A stretch of DNA of 39,157 nt from JANQGH01 sp039177555 (GCA_039177555.1 JBCDFV010000041.1:1-39157); one strand, 5' to 3'; counted from the stretch's first letter, positions 13,400-22,294 are shown. The notes: a model not told the origin generated them from the letters alone. Numbers and translations are program-made.

Positions 13400-14851
13400 T
13401 CAGGCTTTCCTGAAACGGCGAAGCTGGAATTTGATGTACAGGTTGAAGGCCCTGTTGCCCCAGGGCGCGCCGATCAGCGCATTGCCGTCGAACCAGCCCT
13501 TGCGGACCACGCCCTTGGCCTTGGAGAAGTTCAGGAATCCTTCTTTGCCGTGATAGTGGCCCATGCCGGACGGGCCGACACCGCCGAAGGGCATGTCGTC
13601 GACCATCGTGTGGGTCATGACCTCATTGATGCAGACGCCGCCGGAATGGGTCTCTTGCAGGATCTTCTCAGCCCGGCCCTTGTCCCAGTCGAAATAGTAG
13701 AGAGCCAGCGGACGGTCGCGATCGTTCACGAAGGCGATCGCATCATCGAGCGTGTCGTAGGGCACGACCGGCAGCAGCGGGCCGAAGATCTCTTCGGTCA
13801 TCACCCGCATGTCTTCCGAGACATCGGTGATGACGTGCATCGGCAGTTTCCTTGTGCCGTCGAACGTCTCCTTGGTCGGGTTGATGGTCACGACCGTGGC
13901 GCCGTTTTGCTCGGCGTCCCGAAGGGTGTCGAGCAGGCGATCGCGCTGCCGCTCGGTGATGATCGAGGTATAGTCGGGGTTCGTCTGAAGGGACGGATAG
14001 TGCTTGGTGAAGGCTTTCATGAAGGCCGCGACGAAGGCGTCGACCTTGGCCCGCGGCACCATGATGTAGTCGGGCGATACGCAGACCTGGCCCGCGTTCA
14101 GGCCCTTGCCGAAGGCGATCCGCTTGGCGGCCTCGTCGATGGGGAAGCTGTCATGCACGATGGCGGGCGACTTGCCGCCAAGTTCAAGCGTCACCGGGGT
14201 CAGGTTGTCGGCAGCGGCGTGCATCACGATCCGGCCGACCTGGGTGGAGCCGGTGAAGACCAGGTGGTCGAAGGGCAGCTTGGTGAACTCAGTGGCCACC
14301 TCCACACCGCCATTCACGACCATGACCTCGTCATCGGAGAAGTGCTTGGACAGCATCTCGGCCAGCAGCTCACCGGTCTTGGGCGCGAATTCGGAGGTCT
14401 TGATCATGGCCCGGTTGCCGGCCGCAAGCGCACCAACCAGCGGGGACAGGCCCAGAAAGATCGGGAAGTTCCAAGGCACGACGATGCCGATTACGCCCAG
14501 CGGCTGGTAATGAACCTTGGCCTTTGCGCCCAGCAGCATCAGCGGCGTGTGGCGCTTGGACGGCCGCATCCATTTGGCCAGGTTCTTCTTGTTGTAGCGG
14601 ATCCCTTCCAGCACCGGCAGCAGTTCGATCATCAGCGTTTCGGCACCAGCGCGGCCGTCGAAGTCCTGGTCGACCGCGTCGATCAGGCGGTCCTTGTATT
14701 CGATGATCGCGGCATGCAGGCGGTTCAGGCGATCGATGCGTTGTTGGCGCGTCGGTGCGGGGGCAAGGCTGTAGGCGTGTTGCATCTTGGCAAGCGCGGT
14801 GCGCAACGCGCGCGCCGTGTTGTTGATTTCGACAACGTTAGCAGCAGACAT
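13400..14851 (-). CDS. coniferyl aldehyde dehydrogenase-like NAD-dependent aldehyde dehydrogenase
   Basis: A 483-residue aldehyde dehydrogenase of the coniferyl-aldehyde (CalB-like) branch. Active-site residues are intact: Asn128 in PWNFP, Lys151 in KTSEF, Glu223 in TLELGGKSP and the nucleophile Cys257 in GLNAGQVCVSPDY. This branch oxidises aromatic or long-chain aldehydes, such as coniferyl aldehyde, to acids. The long hydrophobic or basic C terminus (FNLYIKFQLRRFRKA) is common in the group and may touch the membrane. ATG 14851 has a perfect AAGGAGG 8 bases upstream, so it heads the operon. The true substrate is uncertain. Confidence 0.9.
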   Translation of the reverse strand: MSAANVVEINNTARALRTALAKMQHAYSLAPAPTRQQRIDRLNRLHAAIIEYKDRLIDAVDQDFDGRAGAETLMIELLPVLEGIRYNKKNLAKWMRPSKRHTPLMLLGAKAKVHYQPLGVIGIVVPWNFPIFLGLSPLVGALAAGNRAMIKTSEFAPKTGELLAEMLSKHFSDDEVMVVNGGVEVATEFTKLPFDHLVFTGSTQVGRIVMHAAADNLTPVTLELGGKSPAIVHDSFPIDEAAKRIAFGKGLNAGQVCVSPDYIMVPRAKVDAFVAAFMKAFTKHYPSLQTNPDYTSIITERQRDRLLDTLRDAEQNGATVVTINPTKETFDGTRKLPMHVITDVSEDMRVMTEEIFGPLLPVVPYDTLDDAIAFVNDRDRPLALYYFDWDKGRAEKILQETHSGGVCINEVMTHTMVDDMPFGGVGPSGMGHYHGKEGFLNFSKAKGVVRKGWFDGNALIGAPWGNRAFNLYIKFQLRRFRKA

Positions 14852-15051
14852 TTCGGCCTCCTTCGGGCTGGAAAGTGTTGCGTTGTCCAAGCCCTTACGG
14901 CTCAGCATCACAAACACTCTGGCAGGAGGGGGCACGGCCAGACATGTTGGGGCCGGACAAGTTCTTGATACTTTCGGCCATTCGGATCGGTGCCATGCGG
15001 TCGGGCCCGGCCCGGGCTACGATCATGACGCGCACGAGGAATGGGGACGCC

Positions 15052-15819
15052 ATGGGCTTGGAACTGTTTGATCTGAAAGGCCGGCGGGCGTTGATCACCG
15101 GCTCGTCACAGGGCATCGGGCTGTCGCTCGCCGAGGGCCTGGCGGCGGCCGGGGCGGAGATCGTGCTGAACGGGCGGGACGGCGCGAAACTCAAGGGCGC
15201 GGCTGAGCAACTGACCGGTGCCGGTGCAACGGTGCGCACGCTTGGCTTCGACGTCACCGACCATGACGCCGTTCGCACTGCGATCGACGGCTTCGAGGGC
15301 GAGGTCGGGCCGATCGACATCCTGGTCAACAATGCCGGCATGCAGCACCGCAGCCCGCTGGAGGACTTTCCGGCCGACGCGTTCGAAAGCCTTCTGCAGA
15401 CCAATATCGCCAGCGTCTTTCATGTCGGGCAGGCGGTGGCGCGGCACATGATCCGGCGCGGTCGCGGTAAGATCGTCAACATCTGTTCGGTGCAAACCGC
15501 GCTCGCCCGCCAGGGCATTGCGCCCTACACCGCGACGAAGGGCGCGGTGGCGAACCTGACCAAGGGCATGGCGGCGGACTGGGCCAAATACGGGCTGCAA
15601 TGCAACGGCCTGGCGCCGGGCTATTTCGACACGCCGCTGAATGAAGCCTTGGTGGCCGATCCGGACTTCACAAGCTGGCTGGAAAAGCGCACGCCGGCGG
15701 GCCGCTGGGGCCGCGTGGACGAGCTGGTCGGCACCTGCATCTTCCTGTCGTCGGACGCCTCGTCCTTAGTCAACGGCACCACGATCTTCGTCGATGGCGG
15801 GATCAGCGCGTGTCTCTAG
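15052..15819 (+). CDS. gluconate 5-dehydrogenase-like SDR (IdnO family)
   Basis: A 255-residue SDR. Motifs are TGSSQGIG (cofactor), NNAG, catalytic Ser in NICSVQ and YTATK. The N terminus LFDLKGRRALITG and the segment GMQHRSPLEDFP are typical of gluconate 5-dehydrogenase, which reduces 5-ketogluconate to gluconate, so the enzyme probably handles a keto-aldonate or similar sugar acid. A purine-rich GAGGA lies 12 bases before ATG 15052; the frame stays open for 177 bases upstream but this extension is not SDR-like. It converges with the tartrate operon, ending 41 bases from the last gene of that operon, and may supply a related sugar-acid reaction. Confidence 0.85.
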   Translation: MGLELFDLKGRRALITGSSQGIGLSLAEGLAAAGAEIVLNGRDGAKLKGAAEQLTGAGATVRTLGFDVTDHDAVRTAIDGFEGEVGPIDILVNNAGMQHRSPLEDFPADAFESLLQTNIASVFHVGQAVARHMIRRGRGKIVNICSVQTALARQGIAPYTATKGAVANLTKGMAADWAKYGLQCNGLAPGYFDTPLNEALVADPDFTSWLEKRTPAGRWGRVDELVGTCIFLSSDASSLVNGTTIFVDGGISACL

Positions 15820-15860
15820 CCATGACCTGCTGAACAGCGCGGCTCGTCAGGCCGGACGGA

Positions 15861-16922
15861 TCAGATCGCCTGCGCGATCTGGCGGCCACACTCCTTAGTC
15901 GTGGCCGTGCCGCCGAGATCGGCGGTCTTGGTCGACGCCGGGCCGGCCAGCACCCGTTCGATCGCGGCCTCGATGGCGCGGGCGGCGTCGGGCTCGCCCA
16001 GATGGTCCAGCATCATGGCGGCGGACCAGATCGCCGCGACCGGGTTGGCGATGCCTTGCCCGGCGATGTCCGGTGCGGAGCCGTGCACGGGTTCGAACAT
16101 CGACGGCGCGGTGCGGTCGGGGTTGATGTTGGCCGACGGCGCGATCCCGATCGACCCTGCAACCGCCGGCCCCAGATCCGACAAGATGTCGCCGAACAGG
16201 TTGGACCCGACCACGACGTCGAACCAATCCGGATGCAGCACGAAATGGGCGGTCAGGATGTCGATGTGGAAGCTTTGCACCGCGACGGTGGGAAACGCCT
16301 CAGCCATCGCCGCCACCCGCTCGTCCCAAAACGGCATGGAGTGGATGATGCCGTTCGATTTCGTGGCCGACGCCAGCCGGCCATCGCGCTTGGCCGCAAG
16401 CTCGAACGCGTAGCGCAGGATGCGGTCGGTGCCGCGCCTTGTGAAAACGGCCTCCTGCAAGACGGTCTCGTTTTCGGTGCCAGCGAAGATGCGTCCGCCG
16501 ACCTCGGAATACTCGCCCTCCGTGTTCTCGCGCACCACGACGAAATCGATCTCGCCGGGCTTACGGCCCGCCAGCGGCGAGGTCACGCCCTGGAACAGCT
16601 TCACCGGCCTGAGATTGACATATTGGTCGAACGCGCGCCGGAACGGGATCAACAGCCCCCACAGCGAAACGTGATCCGGCACGTTGGGCCAGCCGACCGC
16701 GCCCAGGAAGATGGCGTCAAACGGGCGGATAAGATCGACGCCGTCCGTTGGCATCATCCGGCCCGTCGTCTCGTAGGCGGCGCACGACCAATCGAACTCG
16801 GTCCATTCGATCGCAAAGCCATGGGCCTTGGCAGCGGCCTCCGCCGCGCGCATGCCTTCCGGCACGACCTCCTTGCCGATGCCGTCGCCCGGTATCACCG
16901 CGATGCGGTAGGTTCTAGTCAT
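15861..16922 (-). CDS. ttuC: tartrate dehydrogenase/decarboxylase / D-malate dehydrogenase (TtuC-like)
   Basis: A 353-residue beta-decarboxylating dehydrogenase of the isopropylmalate/isocitrate family. The start IAVIPGDGIGKEVVPEGMRA and the C-terminal adenine-binding run SNLFGDILSDLGPAVAGSIG are diagnostic. The SLWGLLIPFRRAFDQYVNLR and ENTEGEYSEVGGR motifs match the TtuC/DmlA subgroup. Such enzymes act on L-tartrate, meso-tartrate or D-malate with NAD and Mg/Mn, giving oxaloglycolate, glycerate or pyruvate. It is the last gene of a long operon and lies 29 bases behind a D-tartrate dehydratase-like gene, which supports a hydroxy-dicarboxylate pathway. The precise substrate within the subgroup is uncertain. 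Confidence 0.88.
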   Translation of the reverse strand: MTRTYRIAVIPGDGIGKEVVPEGMRAAEAAAKAHGFAIEWTEFDWSCAAYETTGRMMPTDGVDLIRPFDAIFLGAVGWPNVPDHVSLWGLLIPFRRAFDQYVNLRPVKLFQGVTSPLAGRKPGEIDFVVVRENTEGEYSEVGGRIFAGTENETVLQEAVFTRRGTDRILRYAFELAAKRDGRLASATKSNGIIHSMPFWDERVAAMAEAFPTVAVQSFHIDILTAHFVLHPDWFDVVVGSNLFGDILSDLGPAVAGSIGIAPSANINPDRTAPSMFEPVHGSAPDIAGQGIANPVAAIWSAAMMLDHLGEPDAARAIEAAIERVLAGPASTKTADLGGTATTKECGRQIAQAI

Positions 16923-16951
16923 CAGGTCCTGCCGCTTACTTGCACCATCGA

Positions 16952-18124
16952 TCAGTATCCGAGATCCTCGACAAGCTTTGTGAACTCGGCATAAAGCGTG
17001 GCCCTTTCTTCAAAGCCGATGCCGGGGGCGTCGGGCAGGCCGACATGAGAGTCCTCGACCGTGGTTGTATCGGCAAAGCCGCAAAACGGCTTGAACACTT
17101 CAGGATAGGACTCATTGCCGCCAAGGCCCAGGCCGGCGGCAATGTTCAGCGACATCTGGTGGCCGCCATGGGGCACGACCGTGCGCGGCGACCAGCCATG
17201 GTCCTTCAGCATGTCCAGCATCCGCAGATACTCCACCAGACCGTAACTCAAGGCACAGTCGAATTGCAGCACGTCGCGGTCCGGCCGCATGCCGCCATAG
17301 CGGATCAGATTGCGCTGGTCCTGGACCGAAAACAGGTTCTCGCCCGTGGCCAGTGGCGGGTCGTAGACCTCCGACAGGACGGCCTGAAGCCGATAGTCGA
17401 GCGGATCGCCCGCCTCCTCAAACCAGCGCAGACCGTAGGGCGCCAGCGCCTCGGCATAGGCCAGCGCCGTCGCCAGATCGAACCGCCCGTTGGCATCGAC
17501 ACAGAGATCCTCCGGCGCGACGATCTCCAAGACGGCATCGATCCGTCTCAGATCGTCGTCCAGCTCGGCACCGCCGATTTTCATCTTCACCGCGCGATAG
17601 CCCATGGCGCGATAGCGGCGCATTTCGTCCTGCAGCGCGCCCAGATCCTTGCCCGGGTAATAATAGCCGCCGGCGGCATAGACCCAGACCTTGTCGTCGA
17701 CCACGCCGTCGCGATAGCGGTCGGCCAACAGCCGGTAAAGCGGCACGCCTTCGATCTTGGCAACTGCGTCCCATACGGCCATGTCGATCGTGCCGACCGC
17801 GACCGAGCGCTCGCCATGGCCGCCCGGCTTCTCGTTGCTCATCATCGTGTCCCAGATGGCATTGGGCGACAGGCGGCCGTCCTGGTCCAGCAGATCGTCG
17901 GGGTCCGCTTCCATGACCCGCGGCTCAAAGCGCTCCCGGATCAAGGCGCCCTGGCCGTACCGCCCGTTGGAATTGAATCCGAAGCCGACCACCGGCTTGC
18001 CGTCCCGGATGGTGTCGGTGACCACGGCCACGGTCGAACAGGTCATCTTGGAAAAGTCGATATAGGCGTTGCGCATATCGGAGGCGATCGAGGCCGTCCG
18101 TTCGCGGATTTCAACAATGCGCAT
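16952..18124 (-). CDS. tarD: D-tartrate dehydratase-like enolase-superfamily enzyme (TarD-like)
   Basis: A 390-residue member of the mandelate-racemase/enolase superfamily. It closely follows the pattern of the characterised alphaproteobacterial D-tartrate dehydratase: NAYIDFSKMT, GYGQG-like NGRYGQGALIRER, SNEKPGGHGERSVAVGTIDM, YAAGGYYYPGK. The catalytic KxK is Lys180-Met-Lys182; metal ligands are Asp210 (VDANGRF), Glu236 (WFEEAGDPL) and Glu262 (ATGENLFS); His319 and His322 are in PHGGHQMSLNIAAGLGLGG. All are intact. The reaction is D-tartrate to oxaloacetate plus water. Its place in an operon with TtuC-like enzyme and a dedicated importer supports the call. Confidence 0.9.
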   Translation of the reverse strand: MRIVEIRERTASIASDMRNAYIDFSKMTCSTVAVVTDTIRDGKPVVGFGFNSNGRYGQGALIRERFEPRVMEADPDDLLDQDGRLSPNAIWDTMMSNEKPGGHGERSVAVGTIDMAVWDAVAKIEGVPLYRLLADRYRDGVVDDKVWVYAAGGYYYPGKDLGALQDEMRRYRAMGYRAVKMKIGGAELDDDLRRIDAVLEIVAPEDLCVDANGRFDLATALAYAEALAPYGLRWFEEAGDPLDYRLQAVLSEVYDPPLATGENLFSVQDQRNLIRYGGMRPDRDVLQFDCALSYGLVEYLRMLDMLKDHGWSPRTVVPHGGHQMSLNIAAGLGLGGNESYPEVFKPFCGFADTTTVEDSHVGLPDAPGIGFEERATLYAEFTKLVEDLGY

Positions 18125-18147
18125 GGGCGAAAGGCTTTCTGCAGCGG

Positions 18148-19326
18148 TTACTGATCGACGACGAAACCGTCGATATGGGCGCGCATCTCGACCTTGCGCG
18201 GTACCGGCGCCTGGTCGGAACGCCCGCGGTCGGACAGGGCAATGCCAAGCCCAGGCGTCTCGGGGATGGTGGCATAGCCATCCTTCACCTCTGGCAGGGC
18301 GGTTACGAAGTGCGTGCCGCGCAGGGTGTGGCGCGAGGCCTCCGGCGTGGCGTCGTCTTCGAATTCCAGGCCGACGGTCGGGTATTCCTGGATCGCCACG
18401 TTGGGGATGGCGGCGTCGAGCTGCAGGCAGGCGAACAGCGAGACCGGCGACAGGGGATTGTGCGGCACCACTTGGATGTCATGCGCCTCGGCCAGCGCGG
18501 CGATCTTGCGGGCCCCGGTCAGGCCGCCGCACAGGCAGACGGATACCCGGGCGTAGCTGAGCGCGCGGGCGGCGATATGGGCCTGGAAGTCGTGAAGCGT
18601 GGCGAACCGCTCGCCGGTGGCCACCGGTATCGTGGTCTTGTCGGCGATCCGTGCCATGGCGTCGACCGACGCGGGCGGCATCGGGTCTTCGTAGAACATG
18701 GGCCGGTAGGGCGCGATCTCGTTGGCGAAGACGATGGCCTCGGCCGGTGTCAGGCGACGATGGATCTCGATGCACAGATCGACCTCCGGCCCCAGCGCCT
18801 CGCGCAAGTCGCGGACCACGGCGACGGCGTCCTCGATCTTGGCGGCATGGCCCTTGGCGTAGGGCACCGAGCGGTCTTCGTCGAGAAACGGGTTGAGATG
18901 GCCGATCGCCGTGAAGCCCTGACGCTTCAGCTCAAGGCATTCTTCGATCATCGCCTCGCGGCTGGCTGCCTTCACATGGGCATACAGGCGCACCTTGTGC
19001 CGGACCGGTCCGCCGAGCAGGGCGTGGATCGGCACGTCCAGCGCCTGGCCCTTGATGTCCCAAAGCGCGATGTCGATCGCCGAGATCGCACCGCAGATAG
19101 CGGCGCCCTTGAAGTGCCCAAACCGGTGCATCACCGCCCAGTGATGTTCGATCGGGCCCGCGTCCTTGCCGACAAGGTAGGTGGCGAATTTCTCGATCGC
19201 GGCCCGCGAGGCCTCCAGATGGCCCCATGCGCCGGACTCGCCCGTGCCGACGATGCCGGCATCCGTCTCGACCTCGACATAAAGGAAACGGCCGGCGCGG
19301 TAAGGTGTCACCCTGGTGATCTTCAT
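18148..19326 (-). CDS. acid-sugar dehydratase-like enolase-superfamily protein (GalD/ManD type) with altered dyad
   Basis: A 392-residue mandelate-racemase-family protein closest in pattern to galactonate/mannonate-type dehydratases: VETDAGIVGTGESGAWG, ISAIDIALWDIKGQALDVPI, metal ligands Glu187 (CIEIHRRLTPAEAIVF), Glu213 (MFYEDPM) and Glu239 (VATGERF), and His289 in VVPHNPLSPVS. The usual Pro-Asp that precedes the Cys/Gly-rich turn (RPDLCLAGG in relatives) is Val261-Ser262 here (ARVSVCLCGG), so the Asp partner of the catalytic His may be missing. ATG 19326 follows AAAGGTG; an upstream extension is rejected. It lies between the CapA-like and TarD-like genes and probably acts on a sugar acid; substrate unknown. 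Confidence 0.85.
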   Translation of the reverse strand: MKITRVTPYRAGRFLYVEVETDAGIVGTGESGAWGHLEASRAAIEKFATYLVGKDAGPIEHHWAVMHRFGHFKGAAICGAISAIDIALWDIKGQALDVPIHALLGGPVRHKVRLYAHVKAASREAMIEECLELKRQGFTAIGHLNPFLDEDRSVPYAKGHAAKIEDAVAVVRDLREALGPEVDLCIEIHRRLTPAEAIVFANEIAPYRPMFYEDPMPPASVDAMARIADKTTIPVATGERFATLHDFQAHIAARALSYARVSVCLCGGLTGARKIAALAEAHDIQVVPHNPLSPVSLFACLQLDAAIPNVAIQEYPTVGLEFEDDATPEASRHTLRGTHFVTALPEVKDGYATIPETPGLGIALSDRGRSDQAPVPRKVEMRAHIDGFVVDQ

Positions 19327-19369
19327 GCCACGGCACCTTTCTCGTGGGATCGTAAGGATGTCGTGCCCG

Positions 19370-20470
19370 TCACGCGGATCTGGCTCCCGCAACCGCCACG
19401 TCCCGGTCCCGGACGGTGATCTCGGTGCCGAAGGGTGCCGAGCGCGCGGCCAGGCTGTCGATAACCGCCCGCCCATCGCCGGCCGGGTCCAGAATTGCGA
19501 TCAGATTGTCCGCGTCGCGCCGGACTGGCAACACCGCGAGATCAGCAATTTGGCGGTCTCGCACCAGCAGGCGGACCATCAGGCCGTCAAGATTGCGACC
19601 CGCCATCTTCGGCCAGTCGAAGGCGAAGTTGCCGAGGCTGTAGAAGACCGGCTTGCCCTGGTGGCATTCGACGCCTTGGATGACGTGCGGGTGGTGGCCG
19701 AAGACCAGGTCCGCGCCCGCCTCGATCGCCGCCCGGCCGACCACGCGCTGATAGTCAACCACCTCGACACTGCTCGACACGCCCCAATGGCACGAGACGA
19801 TGACGATGTCGGCCTGCCGTCGCAGGGCTCTGACATCGGCCTCCATGGCCGCCAGTTCGGCCGGATCGGGCACGGTCAGGATGATCGGCGGGGCGGCCGG
19901 CATCTCCAGCGCCCTGCGGTCCGGCTGATAGCCGGTATGGACCTTGATCGTGGCGCATCCTGGCGTCGTCGGCCCAGCGGCATGACCGACCGGCCAGAAC
20001 ACGGAGGTGTAGCTGAGAAAGCCGATGGTCGCGCTGTCGGTCTGCACGATCGCGGGCGCCCGCGCCGCGTCAATCGTCGCGCCGGCCCCACAATGCTTGA
20101 TGCCGGCCTCATCCAAGGTGGCAATGCTGTTCAGCGCGGCCGTCGGCGGGAAACAGACATTCGAGGCGCAGGCCACCGCGTCAAAGCCGGCCGTGACCAG
20201 CGCCTCGACCATGCGCGGGTCGCTGTGGCGCCAGCGATCCTTGTGCGCAATGTCGGGCGCATCCGGATCTTGCGACGGCGGCGACAACGGCCCTTCCAAT
20301 TGCCCGAACAGGACATCGGCGTCCTGCAACGTGCCCAAGACATGGGCGAAGGCCGACGCCGGCTCGGCCCGGTCCTGGATGTTGGTATCGCCGAGGAGGA
20401 TCACGGACGTATCGCCCGCCTGCGCCGGCCTTTGCCACTGCCAAGGGCCTGTGCACGCATGTTCGGCCAT
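19370..20470 (-). CDS. CapA-family (PGA_cap) metallophosphoesterase-like protein
   Basis: A 366-residue protein of the CapA/poly-gamma-glutamate-synthesis fold, a calcineurin-like metal-binding domain. Asp28 in LLGDTNI, Glu59 in GQLEGPLS, His228 in SCHWG and His259/His260/His262 in FGHHPH match metal-site residues. The usual NNHxxD motif is altered: it reads ASNVCFPPTAALN (Asn104 then Val), losing the His. No signal peptide is evident. The ATG overlaps the stop of the ATPase gene (TAATG), so translation is coupled to the transporter. CapA proteins are known for capsule work, but here the context suggests a catabolic or processing role on the imported compound, which is inference. Confidence 0.85.
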   Translation of the reverse strand: MAEHACTGPWQWQRPAQAGDTSVILLGDTNIQDRAEPASAFAHVLGTLQDADVLFGQLEGPLSPPSQDPDAPDIAHKDRWRHSDPRMVEALVTAGFDAVACASNVCFPPTAALNSIATLDEAGIKHCGAGATIDAARAPAIVQTDSATIGFLSYTSVFWPVGHAAGPTTPGCATIKVHTGYQPDRRALEMPAAPPIILTVPDPAELAAMEADVRALRRQADIVIVSCHWGVSSSVEVVDYQRVVGRAAIEAGADLVFGHHPHVIQGVECHQGKPVFYSLGNFAFDWPKMAGRNLDGLMVRLLVRDRQIADLAVLPVRRDADNLIAILDPAGDGRAVIDSLAARSAPFGTEITVRDRDVAVAGARSA

Positions 20471-22287
20471 TACGGGCCCTCCATCGTTGAAGCGGTTGGG
20501 TGGTCTTCGGCGACATAGCGGTGCCGTTGGTGAATGCGCCGATCGCGCGGGTCCGGACGCGGCACCGCGGACAACAAGGCCTTGGTGTAGGGATGTTCGG
20601 GATGGTCGCAGACCTGGGTCGCGACACCCGTCTCGACGATGCGGCCGCGATGCATCACGGCCACCCGATCGCAGAAATAGCGCACGACGCTGATGTCGTG
20701 GCTGACGAAGATGAACGACAGCGACATCTGCGACTGCAGATCCAGCAACAGGTCCAGCACCTGGGCACGAATGGACACGTCCAGGGCCGAGGTGGCCTCG
20801 TCGGCGATGATCAGCCTGGGTTCGGGCGCCAGGGCGCGGGCGATGCAGATGCGCTGGCGCTGGCCGCCGGAAAAGGCGTGCGGATAGCGTTCCAAATGGT
20901 CGGCGCTGAGGCCCACCCGCTCCAGCAGATCCGCCGCGCGGTCCCTGATCCGGCGCTGTTTCCAGCCCATCATCTTAAGCGGTTCGCCGATCAGGTCGGC
21001 CACGGTCATGCGCGGGTTCAGCGAACCGAACGGGTCTTGGAAGATCATGCGGATGTCGCGGTAAAGCCGGCGCAGGCCGCGCTTGTCCAACGCGGTGATG
21101 TCGATCTCGCCACCGTCCCCGGCGCGGTAGGAAATCGTGCCGCTGCTCGGTTCGATCATGCGCAGCAGGCATCGGCCCAGGGTCGTTTTGCCGGACCCGG
21201 ACTCACCGACAATGCCCAGGGTTTCGCCCTCGCGCAGGCTGAGGCTGGCGTTATCCACGGCCTTGATCGTGCGGGACTTGGACCGGAAGAAGCCCTTGTG
21301 GCTGGTAAACTCCTTGCCCAGCCCCTCGACCGTGAGGATCGGGGCGCGCTCGTCGGGCCCGTCCCCGCGCCGCGCCCGCGCCTCGATCTTCGCCGGGGCC
21401 GGCTTTTCCAGCTTGACCGCCGAGCCGATCAGCATGCGCGAATAGGCGTGTTGCGGGGCGTGGAAGACATCCTCGACCGGGCCGGCCTCGACCATCTCGC
21501 CCAGATTCATGACACAGACCCGGTCGGCGATTTCTGCGACCACGCCCATGTCATGGGTGATGAACATCACCGCCATGCCGAACTCGTCCTGCAACTCGCC
21601 AATCAGGTCCAGGATTTCCGCCTGGGTGGTGACGTCGAGGGCGGTCGTCGGTTCGTCGGCGATCAGGACGACCGGATTGCAGGCCAGCGCCATGGCGATC
21701 ATCGCCCGCTGGCGCATGCCGCCGGAATACTCAAACGGATAGCGGTCGATCGTGTGTTCCGCATCGGGGATTTCGACGCGCTTCAGCAACTCGATAATGC
21801 GTTGGCGCCGCGCCCGTTTGTCCAGATCGGTGTGGATGCGCAGCGACTCGTCGATCTGGCGGCCGATCGTGTGCACGGGCGACAGCGAACTCATCGGCTC
21901 TTGAAAGATCATCGCGATTTCGCGCCCACGAATGGCTCGGATTTCCTTGCCGCGCGGGTCCAGCGTCGCCAGATCGACGACCCGGTCGGGGTCGCCGCCG
22001 ACGCCATGCAGCAGTATCTCGCCGCCCACGATCTTGCCGGGGGCCGCGACGATCTGCAGGATCGAGCGGGCGGTCACGCTCTTGCCCGAGCCGGACTCGC
22101 CGACGACGCACAGCGTGTCGCCGCGCCGCAGGGTGAAGCTGACATCGTCGACGGCCTTCAGCACGCCGGTGCGCAGCGCGAAATGGGTCTTCAGATGCCG
22201 GACCTCCAGCGCCACGTCACCGCGCGCCAGCCCGACGGACCGGACCGGATCGCCGCCTGACACGCTGTTCGCGAGGGGCTCGTTCAT
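20470..22287 (-). CDS. fused double-domain ABC transporter ATPase (DppD-DppF type)
   Basis: A 605-residue protein with two complete ATPase domains, the fused form of DppD and DppF seen in many alphaproteobacterial importers. Domain 1 has Walker A GESGSGKS (63-70), signature YSGGMRQRAM (187-196) and Walker B IADEPTTALD. Domain 2 has Walker A GESGSGKTT (361-369), signature FSGGQRQRI (472-480) and Walker B IIADEATSALD. The oligopeptide-type C-terminal tails (HPYTKALLSAVP) follow. It energises the two permeases upstream. ATG 22287 is 7 bases past the permease stop; the longer frame to 22338 overlaps the permease gene. Its stop overlaps the CapA start. Confidence 0.95.
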   Translation of the reverse strand: MNEPLANSVSGGDPVRSVGLARGDVALEVRHLKTHFALRTGVLKAVDDVSFTLRRGDTLCVVGESGSGKSVTARSILQIVAAPGKIVGGEILLHGVGGDPDRVVDLATLDPRGKEIRAIRGREIAMIFQEPMSSLSPVHTIGRQIDESLRIHTDLDKRARRQRIIELLKRVEIPDAEHTIDRYPFEYSGGMRQRAMIAMALACNPVVLIADEPTTALDVTTQAEILDLIGELQDEFGMAVMFITHDMGVVAEIADRVCVMNLGEMVEAGPVEDVFHAPQHAYSRMLIGSAVKLEKPAPAKIEARARRGDGPDERAPILTVEGLGKEFTSHKGFFRSKSRTIKAVDNASLSLREGETLGIVGESGSGKTTLGRCLLRMIEPSSGTISYRAGDGGEIDITALDKRGLRRLYRDIRMIFQDPFGSLNPRMTVADLIGEPLKMMGWKQRRIRDRAADLLERVGLSADHLERYPHAFSGGQRQRICIARALAPEPRLIIADEATSALDVSIRAQVLDLLLDLQSQMSLSFIFVSHDISVVRYFCDRVAVMHRGRIVETGVATQVCDHPEHPYTKALLSAVPRPDPRDRRIHQRHRYVAEDHPTASTMEGP

Positions 22288-22294
22288 CGCCGGC

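Noticed and set aside
14921..14937. Possible sigma-54 promoter (GG then GC) before the gluconate 5-dehydrogenase-like gene
   Set aside because: The GG and GC are 9, not 10, bases apart and the flanking bases do not fit TGGCAC / TTGC.
12929..14968. A 679-codon plus-strand frame opposite the alcohol and aldehyde dehydrogenase genes
   Set aside because: Shadow of two conserved enzymes with intact catalytic residues; no start signal or family pattern.
15820..15860. Bidirectional terminator between the convergent SDR and TtuC-like genes
   Set aside because: Only a GCTG-AA-CAGC palindrome with too small a loop and no T-run is visible in the 41-base gap.
19327..19476. Longer N terminus for the GalD/ManD-like protein
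   Set aside because: It would overlap the CapA coding end, is Arg/Pro-rich, and the family begins at MKITRVTPY with an AAAGG site upstream.
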